Shown here: positions 24,419 to 35,334 of the stretch, piece by piece
Layout: each line of letters starts with the position of its first letter
Numbering within the stretch: position 1 is the first letter of the stretch
Source of the DNA: Mycobacterium sp. 1274756.6
GTDB taxonomy: Bacteria > Actinomycetota > Actinomycetes > Mycobacteriales > Mycobacteriaceae
Reading direction: 5' to 3'
DNA length: 64,000 nt
Assembly (NCBI RefSeq): GCF_001668625.1
Contig: NZ_LZLJ01000093.1
Span: 248,001-312,000 of the forward strand
Made by a program: the position numbers and the translations under genes
Notes under the pieces: generated by a model
Seen by the model: the letters and a program-made list of their open reading frames with translations, nothing else
What the model was told of the DNA's origin: nothing
The model's database searches: none

Positions 24419-25799
24419 AGACGGTTTCGCCGTCCCCGGACTGCTTGTCGATCCGCTTGGCCAGATACAGCGCCTCCAGCGCCAGCTCCACCGCGGCGGC
24501 GCGCTCACCCTCGGATTCGGCGCCGACGCGCTGCGCGATCGCGTCGAGCACCGGCAGCTGCGGCAGCGCGGCCAGCACCGCCTTGGCCGACACCCGCTCC
24601 CCGGTGGTGACCACCGAGCCCTCTTCGACGGCGGTGACCAGCGGCGCCACGTCGATCCCGCCGAGGATAGCGGCGGCCGCGTCGGCGGTGGCGCGGCGCA
24701 GCAGGTGCTCGAGCACCGCGAGCTCGCGGCCCTCCTCCCCGGTTTCGAACTCGAGTTTGCCGCGCAACACGTCGATGACGGTGCCCAGGTCGACCACCCG
24801 GGCGACCGGGTCGGTCTCACCGAGCAGGGCGCCGCGGTGGCGGGCGGCGGCGGCGACGGTTTCGGCGGCGGCGATGGAGAACCGGGCGGAGACCCCGGAG
24901 CGCTGGTCGATAGCCCGCGAGTCGCGCAGGCTGCGGGTGAACCGGGCGATGATCGCCAGCAGGTGGTCGGGCACCGGGGCGCTGAGGTGGGCTTCCTGGG
25001 CGATCACGCCGACCTCGGCGTCGAGTTCCAGCGGGTAGTGGGTGCGGATCTCGGCGCCGAACCGGTCCTTGAGCGGGGTGATGATCCGGCCCCGGTTGGT
25101 GTAGTCCTCGGGGTTGGCGCTGGCCACCACCAGCACGTCCAGCGGCAGGCGCAGCGTGTAGCCGCGGACCTGGATGTCGCGTTCCTCCATCACGTTGAGC
25201 ATCGCCACCTGGATGCGTTCGGCCAGGTCGGGCAGCTCGTTGACGGCGACGATGCCGCGGTGGGCGCGCGGGATGAGCCCGTAGGCGATGGTCTCGGGGT
25301 CACCGAGGCTGCGGCCCTCGGCCACCTTGATCGGGTCGATGTCACCGACCAGGTCGGCGACGCTGGTGTCGGGGGTGGCGAGCTTCTCGGTATAGCGTTC
25401 GCTGCGGTGCCGCCAGGCCACCGGCAGGTCGTCGCCGAGTTCCTCGGCCCGCCGGATCGATTCCGGGGTGATCGGCGTGTAGGGGTGCTCGTCGAGTTCG
25501 GCGTCGGCGATCACCGGGGTCCACTCGTCGAGCAGCCCGACCACCGCGCGCAGCAGCCGGGTCTTGCCCTGCCCGCGCTCGCCGAGCAGCACGAAGTCGT
25601 GCCCGGCGATCAGCGCCCGTTCCAGCTGCGGCAGCACGGTGTCGTCGAAGCCGAGGATGCCGGGCCAGATCTCCTCGCCGTTGGCGAGGGCGGTCAGCAG
25701 GTTCTCGCGGATCTCCTCTTTGACGGTGCGTTGACGGTGCCCGGCGGCGCGGAGTTCGCCGACGGTGGTACGGGGAGCGAAATCAGGTGCGGCCACCAC
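24411..25799 (-). CDS. Mg-chelatase ChlI-like AAA+ ATPase
   Basis: A 462-residue AAA+ protein (Rv0958). The P-loop is GERGQGKTRLL (about 78-88), with Walker B in GIVAVNELPDL and the sensor region VVASANPEDYTNRGRIITPL, as in ChlI/BchI and MoxR ATPases. No chlorophyll pathway exists here, so it is probably a chaperone-type partner of the adjoining VWA protein. The first codon is GTG, with a second GTG directly after it. Confidence 0.85.
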   Translation of the reverse strand: MVAAPDFAPRTTVGELRAAGHRQRTVKEEIRENLLTALANGEEIWPGILGFDDTVLPQLERALIAGHDFVLLGERGQGKTRLLRAVVGLLDEWTPVIADAELDEHPYTPITPESIRRAEELGDDLPVAWRHRSERYTEKLATPDTSVADLVGDIDPIKVAEGRSLGDPETIAYGLIPRAHRGIVAVNELPDLAERIQVAMLNVMEERDIQVRGYTLRLPLDVLVVASANPEDYTNRGRIITPLKDRFGAEIRTHYPLELDAEVGVIAQEAHLSAPVPDHLLAIIARFTRSLRDSRAIDQRSGVSARFSIAAAETVAAAARHRGALLGETDPVARVVDLGTVIDVLRGKLEFETGEEGRELAVLEHLLRRATADAAAAILGGIDVAPLVTAVEEGSVVTTGERVSAKAVLAALPQLPVLDAIAQRVGAESEGERAAAVELALEALYLAKRIDKQSGDGETVYG

Positions 25800-25856
25800 A
25801 CCAACCTACGGCGGGAGGCGGTGTCGCGTCGATCACCCGTGGTGGGGCGGGTTTCG

Positions 25857-27440
25857 TCAGTGCGCGAAGTGTCGCGCCCCGGTCAGGTAGAGGGTGACGC
25901 CGGCGGCCTCGGCGGCGGCGGTCACCTCCTCGTCGCGGACCGAGCCGCCGGGGTGCACGACCGCCCGCACGCCGGCGTCGGCCAGCGTCTGCAGGCCGTC
26001 GGGGAACGGGAAGAACGCATCGGAGGCGGCCACCGCGCCGGCCACCCGCTGCCCGCCGCGTTCGACGGCCAGCCGGGCGGCGTCCACCCGGTTGACCTGA
26101 CCCATGCCCACCCCGACGGTGGCGCCGCCGGCGGCGATCACGATCGCGTTGGACTTCACCGACCGGCAGGTGCGCCAGGCGAACACCAGGTCCGCGCGGG
26201 TCGCGTCGTCGGCGGGCTGCCCGGCGGCCAGGGTCCAGTTGGCCGGGTCGTCGCCGTCGGCGGTGAGGGTGTCGCGCTGTTGCATCAGCAGCCCCCCGCT
26301 GATCTGGCGCCATTCGGTGCCGCCGCCCAGCGGTTCGGAGACCACCAGGACACGGATGTTCTTCTTGCGGGCCAGCACCTCCACGGCGCCGGGTTCGTAG
26401 GCCGGGGCGACGATGACCTCGGTGAAGATGGTCGAGACGTATTCGGCCATCTCGACGCTGACCTCGGTGTTGGCGGCGATGACGCCGCCGAAGGCGCTGA
26501 GCGGGTCGCAGTCGTGAGCTTTGCGGTGCGCGTCGGCCACCGAGGTCGACGAGACCGCGATCCCGCACGGGTTGGCGTGTTTGATGATCGCGACGCAGGT
26601 CTGTTCGTGGTCGAACGCGGCCCGCCAGGCGGCGTCGGCGTCGGTGTAGTTGTTGTAGGACATCTCCTTGCCGTGCAGCTGGTCGGCCTGGGCCAGCCCC
26701 GGCCAGGCGCCGGCGTCGGCGTACAGCGCCGCCTGCTGATGCGGGTTCTCCCCGTAGCGCAGCACCGCCGAGCGGTGCCAGGTTCCGGCCACCCAGTCCG
26801 GCAGCTGCCCGTGCTCCGGCTGGGGGCACAGTGTGGACTCCATCCAGCTGGCCACCGCCACGTCGTATTCGGCGGTGTGCCGGAACGCCAACGCCGCCAG
26901 GCGTTTCCGCTCGGCGAGGGTGAAGCCGCCGGCGTCGACCGCGGCGAGCACCCCGTCGTAGCCCAGCGGGGAGACCACGACCGCGACGCTGGGGTGGTTC
27001 TTGGCGGCCGCCCGCACCATCGACGGCCCGCCGATGTCGATCTGCTCGACGCATTCGTCGGTGTCGGCGCCGGATTCGACGGTCTCGCCGAACGGATACA
27101 GGTTGACCACGACCAGTTCGAACGCGGCGATGCCGAGGTCGGCGAGCGCGGCGACGTGATCGGGTTTGCGCAGGTCGGCCAGCAGCCCGGCATGCACCCG
27201 CGGGTGCAGGGTCTTGACCCGCCCGTCGAGCACCTCGGGGAAGCCGGTCATCTCTTCCACCGGTGTGACCGGGATGTCTTTCTCGGCAATGGTTTTCGCG
27301 GTCGATCCGGTGGAGACGATCTCCACGCCGGCCCGGTGCAGCCCCTGGGCCAGGTCGACCAGGCCGGTCTTGTCGTAGACGCTGATCAGGGCCCGCCGGA
27401 TCGGTGTCCGGGACGCGTTGTCCACCGTCTGCTCGCTCAT
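25857..27440 (-). CDS. purH: bifunctional AICAR formyltransferase / IMP cyclohydrolase
   Basis: A 527-residue enzyme for the last two steps of IMP synthesis. The N-terminal MGS-like IMP cyclohydrolase domain ([20 protein letters not shown], then STGSTAKT) is followed by the transformylase domain with KHANPCG (lysine and histidine of the active site) and the C-terminal DAFFPFPDG. It is coupled to purN by an ATGA overlap at 27437-27440. Confidence 0.95.
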   Translation of the reverse strand: MSEQTVDNASRTPIRRALISVYDKTGLVDLAQGLHRAGVEIVSTGSTAKTIAEKDIPVTPVEEMTGFPEVLDGRVKTLHPRVHAGLLADLRKPDHVAALADLGIAAFELVVVNLYPFGETVESGADTDECVEQIDIGGPSMVRAAAKNHPSVAVVVSPLGYDGVLAAVDAGGFTLAERKRLAALAFRHTAEYDVAVASWMESTLCPQPEHGQLPDWVAGTWHRSAVLRYGENPHQQAALYADAGAWPGLAQADQLHGKEMSYNNYTDADAAWRAAFDHEQTCVAIIKHANPCGIAVSSTSVADAHRKAHDCDPLSAFGGVIAANTEVSVEMAEYVSTIFTEVIVAPAYEPGAVEVLARKKNIRVLVVSEPLGGGTEWRQISGGLLMQQRDTLTADGDDPANWTLAAGQPADDATRADLVFAWRTCRSVKSNAIVIAAGGATVGVGMGQVNRVDAARLAVERGGQRVAGAVAASDAFFPFPDGLQTLADAGVRAVVHPGGSVRDEEVTAAAEAAGVTLYLTGARHFAH

Positions 27441-28066
27441 CCCATCGTCGCCTTTCGTCCGGTCCAGGTCACGCCGCCGGTCGCCAGCGCGGCCAGCACT
27501 TCGGCCAGCAGTTTGCGTTCGACCACCTTGATGCGCTCGTGCAGGCTGTCCTCGTCGTCGTCGTCGAACACCGTAACGGGCTGCTGGGCCAGGATCGGCC
27601 CGGTGTCGGTGCCGGCGTCGACCAGGTGCACGGTGCAGCCGGTGACCTTGACCCCGTGGGCCAGCGCGTCGGCGACGGCGTGCGCACCGGGGAACGCGGG
27701 CAGCAGGGCCGGGTGGGTGTTGACGGTGCGGCCGAGGAATTCGGAAAGAAAGTGGGGACCAAGGATTTTCATGAAGCCGGCGGAGACCACCAGGTCGGGG
27801 CGGTGCGCCGCGGTGGCCGCGGTGATCGCGGCGTCCCAGGCCGCCCGGTCGGGATGGTCGGCGAGCCGGACGGTGAAGGTGGGTATCCCGGCGGCTTCGG
27901 CGACCTCGACGGCGCGGCAGTCGCGGTCCACGCCGACCGCGACCACCCGGGCCGGGTAGTCGTCGACGGCGGCCGCCAGCAGCGCCTCGAGCAGCGACCC
28001 GGTTCCCGACGCCAGCACCACCAGCCGGGCCGGCGCGCTGGGAGGCACACGGATCGGCTGCTGCAC
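27437..28066 (-). CDS. purN: phosphoribosylglycinamide formyltransferase
   Basis: A 209-residue GAR transformylase that uses 10-formyl-THF. It shows the phosphate loop [15 protein letters not shown], the catalytic [16 protein letters not shown] stretch (Asn and His) and the aspartate in [15 protein letters not shown]. The start is GTG at 28066, four bases after perM, so perM-purN-purH form one transcript. Confidence 0.95.
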   Translation of the reverse strand: MQQPIRVPPSAPARLVVLASGTGSLLEALLAAAVDDYPARVVAVGVDRDCRAVEVAEAAGIPTFTVRLADHPDRAAWDAAITAATAAHRPDLVVSAGFMKILGPHFLSEFLGRTVNTHPALLPAFPGAHAVADALAHGVKVTGCTVHLVDAGTDTGPILAQQPVTVFDDDDEDSLHERIKVVERKLLAEVLAALATGGVTWTGRKATMG

Positions 28067-28070
28067 GGGC

Positions 28071-29501
28071 TCAGCCTAGTCCGCGCGGCTCGTCGTCCGG
28101 ACCGCCCCCGGGACGCATGTCGTCGGTGAACATCTCGTCCTCGGGGTCCGGCAGCGGTTCGTGCGGGACCGGCTCGGGGCGAGCGGGCTGGTCCTCGCCC
28201 GCGGCCGGGTCCGGCGCCGCGGCGGGCTCGGCGAATTCCTCGTAGTCGCCCGCGGGCTCGGTGAATTCCTCGGCGCCGGCGGGTTCTTCGGGGTCCGGCC
28301 GGTCGGGCGGCTCCTCGGCCGGTGCGGGTGCCGGCGCGGCCGGCTGCGGTCTGGGCGCTCGGGTGATCCGCACCCCGCCGGCGACCACGACGGTGGCCAG
28401 CCCGACCACCCCGAACCAGAACAGCACCGCCAGCGCCAGCGCGGTCTCGTCGACGCCGACGGCCCCGAAGTTGCCCAGCTGCCCGCCGGCGGCGTAGCCG
28501 AGCAGCATCATCGTCGCGGCGGACAGCAGCACCGCGACCAGCAGCTGCGCCAGCGCCGGGCCGGGCGGCAGGATCCGGCGCGCGCACTGCTGGCCCAACG
28601 CCACCCCGGAGGTCGCCCCGATGATCAGCAGCGCCACCCAGACCGGACCCAGCGGCGGGCTGGGCGCGGCCGCCAGGATCGGCAGCGCCGGGATGTCGCC
28701 GCCGAACACGGTGAACGAGCTGAACGTCGCGAAACCGATGTGCGCGCTCGACCCGACCGCCACCGCGGCGGTGCCCACGATCACGTTGGGGGCGTAGAGC
28801 ACCGCGAGCACGGTGAGGCTGAGCTGGCCGAACAGCGAGTCGGTGATGGTGTACAGCTCGTGCATCGTCGACCAGTGCACGACCAGCGAGACGGTGGTGA
28901 CCACGCCGGACAGGCCCAGCAGGGTCAGCACGCCCGCGGTGGCGCCGCGCAGCGAACCGAGCAGCCAGGCCGGCAGCCGGGCGGCGGCGAGCAGCCGCCG
29001 GCCCACCCGCGAGCCGATCCCGAGCGCGGCGCCGATCGCGTGCACCACCAGCACACTGCTGAACGCCCGCAAGGCGTTGGGGGTCTGCAGTTCGGTGATC
29101 ACCGAGGCGGCGTCATGGATCACCGCCAGCGCGATCGCGGCGATGAGCAGCGGTCCGCCCACCGCCGACGCCGCGATCCACCGGGTGACCAGCCACGATC
29201 CCTGCGGCGCGGTGGCCTGCGCGGTGGTGCGGGCCACGCCCCAGATCATCAGCGCCGTGGGCAGCAGCGGCAGCACGCCGAGCTGGCTGCCACCGATGGT
29301 GATCGGCACCAGGTGCACGCCGAGCCACATGCTGGCGATCGCCCCCAGCGCACCGGTCATGTCGCTGTTGGCGATCAGCAACTGCAGCAGCGTGATCGCG
29401 GCGATGACGACCAGCGCGACCAGCGCCGGCCCGAACGCCACCCACACCAGGTCGCGGGCCTGGCGGGCGCCGACCGCCGGTCGCTGCGGCACCGGTCTCA
29501 C
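28071..29501 (-). CDS. perM: integral membrane protein PerM (DUF6350)
   Basis: A 476-residue polytopic membrane protein with roughly ten hydrophobic helices between residues 15 and 385, then an acidic Pro/Glu-rich cytoplasmic tail. It matches Rv0955/PerM, which in M. tuberculosis is needed for survival in chronic infection and stabilises the division protein FtsB. GTG start at 29501. It heads the perM-purN-purH run. Confidence 0.85.
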   Translation of the reverse strand: MRPVPQRPAVGARQARDLVWVAFGPALVALVVIAAITLLQLLIANSDMTGALGAIASMWLGVHLVPITIGGSQLGVLPLLPTALMIWGVARTTAQATAPQGSWLVTRWIAASAVGGPLLIAAIALAVIHDAASVITELQTPNALRAFSSVLVVHAIGAALGIGSRVGRRLLAAARLPAWLLGSLRGATAGVLTLLGLSGVVTTVSLVVHWSTMHELYTITDSLFGQLSLTVLAVLYAPNVIVGTAAVAVGSSAHIGFATFSSFTVFGGDIPALPILAAAPSPPLGPVWVALLIIGATSGVALGQQCARRILPPGPALAQLLVAVLLSAATMMLLGYAAGGQLGNFGAVGVDETALALAVLFWFGVVGLATVVVAGGVRITRAPRPQPAAPAPAPAEEPPDRPDPEEPAGAEEFTEPAGDYEEFAEPAAAPDPAAGEDQPARPEPVPHEPLPDPEDEMFTDDMRPGGGPDDEPRGLG

Positions 29502-29541
29502 CGCACGCGCATGGGCTCAGTGTGGGCGCGCACCCGCCCGG

Positions 29542-30411
29542 TCAGGACGGGGTCGGCCCGGAGCCCGACGAGGAGCCCTCGGAGCTGCCGCCGTTGTCCG
29601 GCCCGGTGCCGGAGGTCCCGCTGCCCGACGGCGAGCTGTACCCGGGGAAGCCGGTCGGCGGGGTCGAGGCGCCCTGATGCTGACCGGGCTGCGAGCTCGC
29701 GCCGTAACCGCCCGACTGCGACGGGTAGGAGGAGTGCAGCACCGTGTGCTGGTCGGCCAGGCCGGGCTGGGCGGGCTGCTGCGGCGCCTGGCCGAAGCCA
29801 CCGGGCTGGCCGTGCTGACCCGGCTGACCCGGCTGACCCGGCTGACCGTAGTAGCCGCCGGCCGCGGGCCCGTACTGACCGTACGGCGCGTACTGGCCGT
29901 AGTTCGGCCGCGGGGCCGGGGCGCTGATCACGCCGGCGTCGAGCAGCACCGCCGCCACCGCGGCGCCCGCCTGCAGCAGGGTCAGCACCAGCGCCAGCCA
30001 CAGGCCCCAGCCGACCGTCATGCCGTCGGATTTGGTGAGGACGTCGGAGATGACCCCGAGCAGGCCCACCACGGCCAGCACCGCCACGATCGGGCTGTAG
30101 TTCTTCGCCTTGGGGATCAGCGCGACGGCGGCCAGCAGACCGGCGGCGAGCGCGATCATGATCTCCAGGCTGGCGCCGGAGGTGCTGCTCACACCCGAGT
30201 AGGGCCCTTCGATCTCCAGCATCGGCCCGAAGCTGGCCAGGTAGGTCAGCAGGCCGAGCACCGCCACGGCCGCGCCGAGGATCAGCGGCAGCTTGCTCTC
30301 CCCGCTGCCGGGGGTGGTGAAGCCTGCGGCCGGGGAAGCCGGAGCCGGGCTTCCATAGCCGCCAGGAGGCTGCGCGGGCGGGTAGCCGGGGTTTCCGGGC
30401 GGGTAGGTCAT
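29542..30411 (-). CDS. DUF5336 membrane protein with Pro/Gly/Gln-rich tail
   Basis: A 289-residue protein (Rv0954-like). A Pro/Gly-rich N-terminus (MTYPPGNPGYPPAQPPGGYG) precedes four membrane helices at about 41-62, 83-100, 105-125 and 133-157; the C-terminal 130 residues are low complexity with PGQ repeats coded by a 9-bp tandem repeat (CCGGCTGAC type) at about 29818-29846. Rv0954 interacts with division/PerM-type proteins in related species. I start it at the ATG at 30411 (AGGAGAGACC upstream) rather than at the longer frame end 30597. Confidence 0.8.
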   Translation of the reverse strand: MTYPPGNPGYPPAQPPGGYGSPAPASPAAGFTTPGSGESKLPLILGAAVAVLGLLTYLASFGPMLEIEGPYSGVSSTSGASLEIMIALAAGLLAAVALIPKAKNYSPIVAVLAVVGLLGVISDVLTKSDGMTVGWGLWLALVLTLLQAGAAVAAVLLDAGVISAPAPRPNYGQYAPYGQYGPAAGGYYGQPGQPGQPGQHGQPGGFGQAPQQPAQPGLADQHTVLHSSYPSQSGGYGASSQPGQHQGASTPPTGFPGYSSPSGSGTSGTGPDNGGSSEGSSSGSGPTPS

Positions 30412-30595
30412 GGTCTCTCCTGTGGTTGGCGTACCGTGACGGCGCCGCAGCACCGCGACGCGGATCCGGTGTCCCACGCTAGCGCACACCGGGGCGCCCC
30501 CGGCACAGCAACCGGGGTGTTGCCGGCGATCGCGTCGAGGTGGCCGGGGCGGCCCACACTTGCCACCCCGGCAGGAACACGTTCTAATTCGAGCC

Positions 30596-31441
30596 ATGGA
30601 TTACGGGCTTGTGTTGTTCACCAGTGACCGCGGCATCACCCCGGCGGCGGCCGCGAAACTCGCCGAGGACCACGGCTTCACCACGTTCTATGTGCCCGAA
30701 CACACCCACATCCCGGTCAAGCGCCAGGCCGCCCACCCCACCACCGGCGACGAGTCGCTGCCCGACGACCGCTACATGCGCACCCTGGACCCGTGGGTGA
30801 GCCTGGCCACCGCCGCGGCCATCACCTCCCGGATCCGGCTGTCGACGGCGGTGGCGCTGCCGGTGGAGCACGATCCGATCTCGCTGGCCAAAACGATCGC
30901 CACCCTCGACCACCTGTCCGGGGGGCGGGTCAGCGTCGGCGTCGGATTCGGCTGGAACACCGACGAACTCGCCGACCACGGCGTGCCGCCGGGCCGCAGG
31001 CGCACGATGCTGCGGGAGTACCTGGAGGCGATGCGGGCGCTGTGGACCCAGGAGGAGGCCGAATACGACGGTGAGTTCGTCAGTTTCGGGCCGAGCTGGG
31101 CATGGCCGAAGCCGGTGCAGGCAAAGGTTCCGGTGCTGGTCGGCGCGGCCGGCACCGAGAAGAACTTCAAGTGGATCACCCGCAGCGCCGACGGCTGGAT
31201 CACCACCCCGCGCGACTTCGACATCGACGCGCCGGTGAAGCTGCTGCAGGACGCCTGGGCGGCGGCCGGTCGCGACGGCGCGCCGCAGATCGTGGCGCTG
31301 GATTTCAAGCCCGACGCCGAGAAGCTGGCCCGTTGGAAGGATCTCGGGGTCACCGAGGTGCTGTTCGGGCTGCCGGATCGCAGCGAGGCGGAGGTGGCGG
31401 GCTACGTCGAGCGGCTGGCCGGCAAGCTCGCCGCCGGCTAG
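30596..31441 (+). CDS. F420-dependent LLM-class oxidoreductase
   Basis: A 281-residue luciferase-like monooxygenase-fold protein (Rv0953c). It begins MDYGLVLFTSDRGITPAAAA and has TFYVPEHTHIP, the AKTIATLDHLSGGRVSVGVG core and a C-terminal barrel closing TEVLFGLPDR. These TIM-barrel enzymes use F420 or FMN to oxidise or reduce varied substrates; this one is uncharacterised. ATG at 30596 has no good ribosome site; CTAATT nearby suggests a leaderless start. Confidence 0.85.
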   Translation: MDYGLVLFTSDRGITPAAAAKLAEDHGFTTFYVPEHTHIPVKRQAAHPTTGDESLPDDRYMRTLDPWVSLATAAAITSRIRLSTAVALPVEHDPISLAKTIATLDHLSGGRVSVGVGFGWNTDELADHGVPPGRRRTMLREYLEAMRALWTQEEAEYDGEFVSFGPSWAWPKPVQAKVPVLVGAAGTEKNFKWITRSADGWITTPRDFDIDAPVKLLQDAWAAAGRDGAPQIVALDFKPDAEKLARWKDLGVTEVLFGLPDRSEAEVAGYVERLAGKLAAG

Positions 31442-31452
31442 TTCGACCTGCG

Positions 31453-32982
31453 TCAGGCCAGGCTGAACCGGTTGCCGTAGTCCAGCGCGCGGACCGTGAT
31501 CGGGGCGCCCAGCGGTTCACCGTCGGACAGCAGCGCCACCGCGTCGTCGTCTTCGCTGGTGGCCAGAAACCGGCTGCCGTCGAGCAACCGGCCGATGACG
31601 ATGCCGGTGCGGGTCGGCCAGTCGTAGCGCACGCTGTAGGTCTCGATGGTCGCCGGGCCCGCCGCGGTCTCGGTGACCGGCACCGTCGGCGCCGCATCGG
31701 CCTGCCGTTGCAGGTCGGCGCTGCGGCCGGGCCGCCACGACGCCGGGGTCGCCGAGTACACCCCGACGGAGTATTTGCTCATCATGCCGCCGTTGGCGCC
31801 GACCAGCAGGAACCGGCCCGGGTCGGTGCGGGCCGCGGTGATCGCCTCGGCGATGGCGTGCATCGAGTAGTTGTTGCCGGCCCCGCCGAAAAACGGCAGG
31901 CCTCCGGTCAGGGTGAGCCCGCGCGGGTCGTCGGCGCGCAGACCGAACGCGTCGGTGATGTTGAAGACCGGGACCGGGAAACAGCTGTAGAGGTCCAGTC
32001 CGCCCACCTCGTCGAGGCCGATGCCGGCCATCGCGAGGGCTTCGGTGACCGCGGTGACCGCGGCGGGACTGCGGCCCAGGTCGGGGCGCTCCAGCAGCTG
32101 CTGCTCGCGCAGGTCGGCGTGGCCGTGCAGATACACCCAGCGGTCTTCGTCGACGCCGAGCCGGCGGGCGGCCGCCACCGACATCAGCAGCGTCGCCGCG
32201 CCCTGGTTCACCTGATCGCGGGCCACCAGCAGCCGCGGGTAGGGGTCGCAGATCATCCGGTTGTCGGTGCTGACCGTGGTCAGCTCGTCGACGCTGCGTC
32301 GCACCGGCGCGGCCGACAGCGGCTTGTCCGCGGCGATCGTGGTGAACGGCGCGAACAGCTCCCCCATCGCCTGCAGGTAGGCGGCCGGGCTCAGCCCCAG
32401 CCGGGCCCGGCGGGCGTTCTCCAGCAACCCGTACTGCACCGGCGCCCCGGTCAGGCCGTGGCTGACGGTGTAGCGGTCGACGAACTCCTCCAGCCCGAAC
32501 CCGCGGTCCTCGAGCTGACCGTCGAGGGTCTCGGAAAAGTCGGGCTTGTCCTCGGCGTCGCGCAGATGGCGGGTGGTCGAGGTGGCATCCGACCCGCAGA
32601 GCAGCACCACCTCGGCGGCGCCCGCGGCGATGCCGGCCGCGAACTCGCTGACCAGTTGCTGCGGGCCCTGTCCGCCGACCTTGTCCAGCACCGCCCGGGC
32701 CGGGTCGGCGCCGAGCCGGGCGGTGACCGACCGCGGGAAGTTGTTGGACTTCCCCAGCGGCGCCGGGGCCTGCGGGATCGAGTTATCAAACTGGCGGGTG
32801 GCGACGACGGTGTCGATCGCCGCGGCGACCGCGGCCGGGTCCGCGCCGCAGTCGGCCAGCGCCGCCCGTGCGGCGGCGGCGGCCAACTCGACCGGGGACA
32901 TGGCCCGGTAGCCGGGGTCGTCGATGCGTTCGGCGGCCTGCCCCACCCCGACGACGACCGGCGTGCGCGCGTCGATGCCCAT
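31453..32982 (-). CDS. thiolase-like protein type 1 (TLP1), no catalytic cysteine
   Basis: A 509-residue SCP2-thiolase-like protein resembling M. smegmatis thiolase-like protein 1. The thiolase core (about 8-395) is followed by an extra C-terminal domain of about 110 residues. At the nucleophile position the usual cysteine is absent: the segment reads DKVGGQGPQQLVSEF (100-114). The late Gly-His motif is also changed (GGAGNNYSMHAIAEAI). It may bind acyl-CoA or catalyse a different step. It starts 17 bases after sucD and could be read from that transcript; its end is 12 bases from the convergent LLM gene. Confidence 0.8.
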   Translation of the reverse strand: MGIDARTPVVVGVGQAAERIDDPGYRAMSPVELAAAAARAALADCGADPAAVAAAIDTVVATRQFDNSIPQAPAPLGKSNNFPRSVTARLGADPARAVLDKVGGQGPQQLVSEFAAGIAAGAAEVVLLCGSDATSTTRHLRDAEDKPDFSETLDGQLEDRGFGLEEFVDRYTVSHGLTGAPVQYGLLENARRARLGLSPAAYLQAMGELFAPFTTIAADKPLSAAPVRRSVDELTTVSTDNRMICDPYPRLLVARDQVNQGAATLLMSVAAARRLGVDEDRWVYLHGHADLREQQLLERPDLGRSPAAVTAVTEALAMAGIGLDEVGGLDLYSCFPVPVFNITDAFGLRADDPRGLTLTGGLPFFGGAGNNYSMHAIAEAITAARTDPGRFLLVGANGGMMSKYSVGVYSATPASWRPGRSADLQRQADAAPTVPVTETAAGPATIETYSVRYDWPTRTGIVIGRLLDGSRFLATSEDDDAVALLSDGEPLGAPITVRALDYGNRFSLA

Positions 32983-32999
32983 GAGCCGGCCGCCCGGGG

Positions 33000-33902
33000 T
33001 TACAGGCTCTGCAGGATCTGGCGGGCCAGCTCGGCGGTCGCCGAGGGGGTCTTGCCGACCTTGACCCCGGCGGCCTCCAGCGCTTCCTGCTTGGCGGCCG
33101 CGGTGCCCGACGAGCCGGAGACGATCGCCCCGGCGTGGCCCATGGTCTTGCCCTCCGGCGCGGTGAAGCCGGCGACGTAGCCGACCACCGGCTTGGTGAC
33201 GTTGGCCTTGATGTAGTCGGCGGCGCGCTCCTCGGCGTCCCCGCCGATCTCACCGATCATCACGATGACCTTGGTGTCGGGGTCCTTCTCGAAGGCCTCG
33301 ATCGCGTCGATGTGGGTGGTGCCGATGACCGGGTCCCCGCCGATGCCGACGGCGGTGGAGAACCCGAAGTCGCGCAGCTCGTACATCATCTGGTAGGTCA
33401 GGGTGCCCGACTTGGAGACCAGGCCCACCGGGCCGGAGCCGGTGATGTTGGCCGGGGTGATGCCGACCAGGCACTCGCCGGGGGTGATGATGCCCGGGCA
33501 GTTGGGGCCGACGATGCGGGTCTTGTCGCCCTTCTCGGTGTTGTAGGCCCAGGCGTAGGCGGTGTCCTGCACCGGGATGCCCTCGGTGATGACCACCAGC
33601 AGCGGGATCTCGGCGTCGATGGCCTCGATCATCGCGTCCTTGGAGAACTTCGGCGGCACGAAGGCGATCGACACGTCGGCGCCGGTCTTCTCCATGGCCT
33701 CGGCGACGCTGCCGAACACCGGCAGCTCGACGTCCTTGCCGTCCTTGTCCTGGTGCGCCACGGTGGTGCCGGCCTTGCGGGCGTTGACCCCGCCGACGAT
33801 CTGGGTGCCGGCGGCCAGCATCCGGGCGGTGTGCTTGGTGGCCTCGCTACCGGTGATGCCCTGAACGATGACCTTGCTGTCCTTGTTGACGAAGATCGAC
33901 AT
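33000..33902 (-). CDS. sucD: succinyl-CoA synthetase alpha subunit
   Basis: A 300-residue alpha subunit of succinyl-CoA synthetase in the TCA cycle. CoA-binding Rossmann domain at the N-terminus ([16 protein letters not shown]), the central [11 protein letters not shown] motif and the phosphorylated histidine in [15 protein letters not shown] (about residue 246). It follows sucC by 3 bases. Confidence 0.97.
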   Translation of the reverse strand: MSIFVNKDSKVIVQGITGSEATKHTARMLAAGTQIVGGVNARKAGTTVAHQDKDGKDVELPVFGSVAEAMEKTGADVSIAFVPPKFSKDAMIEAIDAEIPLLVVITEGIPVQDTAYAWAYNTEKGDKTRIVGPNCPGIITPGECLVGITPANITGSGPVGLVSKSGTLTYQMMYELRDFGFSTAVGIGGDPVIGTTHIDAIEAFEKDPDTKVIVMIGEIGGDAEERAADYIKANVTKPVVGYVAGFTAPEGKTMGHAGAIVSGSSGTAAAKQEALEAAGVKVGKTPSATAELARQILQSL

Positions 33903-33905
33903 CGA

Positions 33906-35081
33906 CTACGCGTCCTTTCCGGAGAAGGCCAGTTCGGCGGCCTTGGCGGCGGCTTCGTCCATCGTTCCCACCAGCGTCACCAGCGGGTGGTTGGCTTCGG
34001 TGAGGATCCGGCGGCCCTCGTCGACGTTGTTGCCGTCGAGGCGGACCACCAGCGGCTTGGTGGCGGCGTCGCCGAGGATCTCCAGGGCCTTGACGATGCC
34101 GGTGGCCACCGCGTCGCAGGCGGTGATCCCGCCGAACACGTTGACGAACACGCTTTTGACCTGCGCGTCGCCGAGGATGACGTCGAGCCCGGCGGCCATG
34201 ACCTCCGCGGAGGCCCCGCCGCCGATGTCGAGGAAGTTGGCCGGTTTCACCCCGCCGTGCTTCTCCCCGGCGTAGGCGGTGACGTCCAGGGTGGACATGA
34301 CCAGCCCGGCGCCGTTGCCGATGATGCCGACCTCACCGTCGAGCTTGACGTAGTTGAGGTCGTGCTCCTTGGCCTTGAGTTCCAGCGGGTCGGTGGCGTC
34401 GCGGTCCTCGAACTCGGCGTGGCCGGGCTGGCGGAAGTCGGCGTTGGCGTCGAGGGTGACCTTGCCGTCCAGCGCCAGGATCTGGTCGTCCGGGGTGCGC
34501 ACCAGCGGGTTGACCTCGACCAGGGTGGCGTCCTCGGCGACGAAGACCTCCCAGAGCTTCTGGATGGTCACCGCGGCGGCGTCGAGCACCTCGGCGGGCA
34601 GGTGGCCCTGCTCGGCGATCGAGCGGGCGAACGCCAGGTCCACTCCCTTGACCGCGTCGACGGGCACCTTGGCCAGCCGGTCGGGTTTGGTGGCGGCGAC
34701 CTCTTCGATCTCCACGCCGCCCTCGACCGAGCACATGGCCAGGTAGGTGCGGTTGGCCCGGTCCAGCAGGAAGGAGATGTAGTACTCCTCGGCGATGTCA
34801 CTGGCCTCGGCCACCAGCAGCTTCTTGACGACGTGGCCCTTGATGTCCAGGCCGAGGATGTTCTGCGCGTGGGTCAGCGCGTCCTCGGGGGTGGCGGCGT
34901 ACTTCACGCCGCCGGCCTTGCCCCGGCCGCCGGTCTTGACCTGCGCTTTGACCATCACCGGGCGGCCGATCTCCTCGGCGATCGCCTTGGCGTCCTCGAC
35001 CGAGTCGGTCACCCGCCCCGGGGTGGTGGGCACGTTGTGCTTGGCGAACAGTTCCTTCGCCTGGTACTCGAATAGATCCAT
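33906..35081 (-). CDS. sucC: succinyl-CoA synthetase beta subunit
   Basis: A 391-residue ATP-grasp beta subunit. [20 protein letters not shown] opens the ATP-grasp domain; [16 protein letters not shown] is the nucleotide loop, and [12 protein letters not shown] and [10 protein letters not shown] lie in the C-terminal ligase domain. It forms ADP- or GDP-linked succinyl-CoA synthetase with SucD. The upstream 289-base gap is shared with a divergent M23 peptidase gene. Confidence 0.97.
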   Translation of the reverse strand: MDLFEYQAKELFAKHNVPTTPGRVTDSVEDAKAIAEEIGRPVMVKAQVKTGGRGKAGGVKYAATPEDALTHAQNILGLDIKGHVVKKLLVAEASDIAEEYYISFLLDRANRTYLAMCSVEGGVEIEEVAATKPDRLAKVPVDAVKGVDLAFARSIAEQGHLPAEVLDAAAVTIQKLWEVFVAEDATLVEVNPLVRTPDDQILALDGKVTLDANADFRQPGHAEFEDRDATDPLELKAKEHDLNYVKLDGEVGIIGNGAGLVMSTLDVTAYAGEKHGGVKPANFLDIGGGASAEVMAAGLDVILGDAQVKSVFVNVFGGITACDAVATGIVKALEILGDAATKPLVVRLDGNNVDEGRRILTEANHPLVTLVGTMDEAAAKAAELAFSGKDA

Positions 35082-35222
35082 GGCCTCACTCTGTACTGGC
35101 TGGCTGACGTCGACGGCTCCAGGGGGTCAGGCCCGAGGGAACTCGCCCGGGGGAACTGTAGCGACCCGACCGGCGGGTTCCATCGCCGCCTCCCACCGCT
35201 GTGGTGCATCTCACCTGGACCG

Positions 35223-35264
35223 TGTGGCGGATATCACCGGAACCTAAACGTGATCCGCGCCACA
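35223..35264. promoter_or_regulatory. two CRP-like half-matched sites between sucC and the M23 gene
   Basis: TGTGG-N6-TCACC at 35223-35238 and CGTGA-N6-CCACA at 35249-35264 each match 8 of 10 positions of the mycobacterial CRP consensus TGTGA-N6-TCACA. They are 26 bases apart in the divergent gap. Matches this loose occur by chance, so this is a weak call. Confidence 0.3.
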
Positions 35265-35334
35265 TTCACCCGTGGATGTGGACCCCGGCTTGCCAGTCTC
35301 GCGTCGGCGTCGCTACTCTCTCCTGGGCTTGAGA

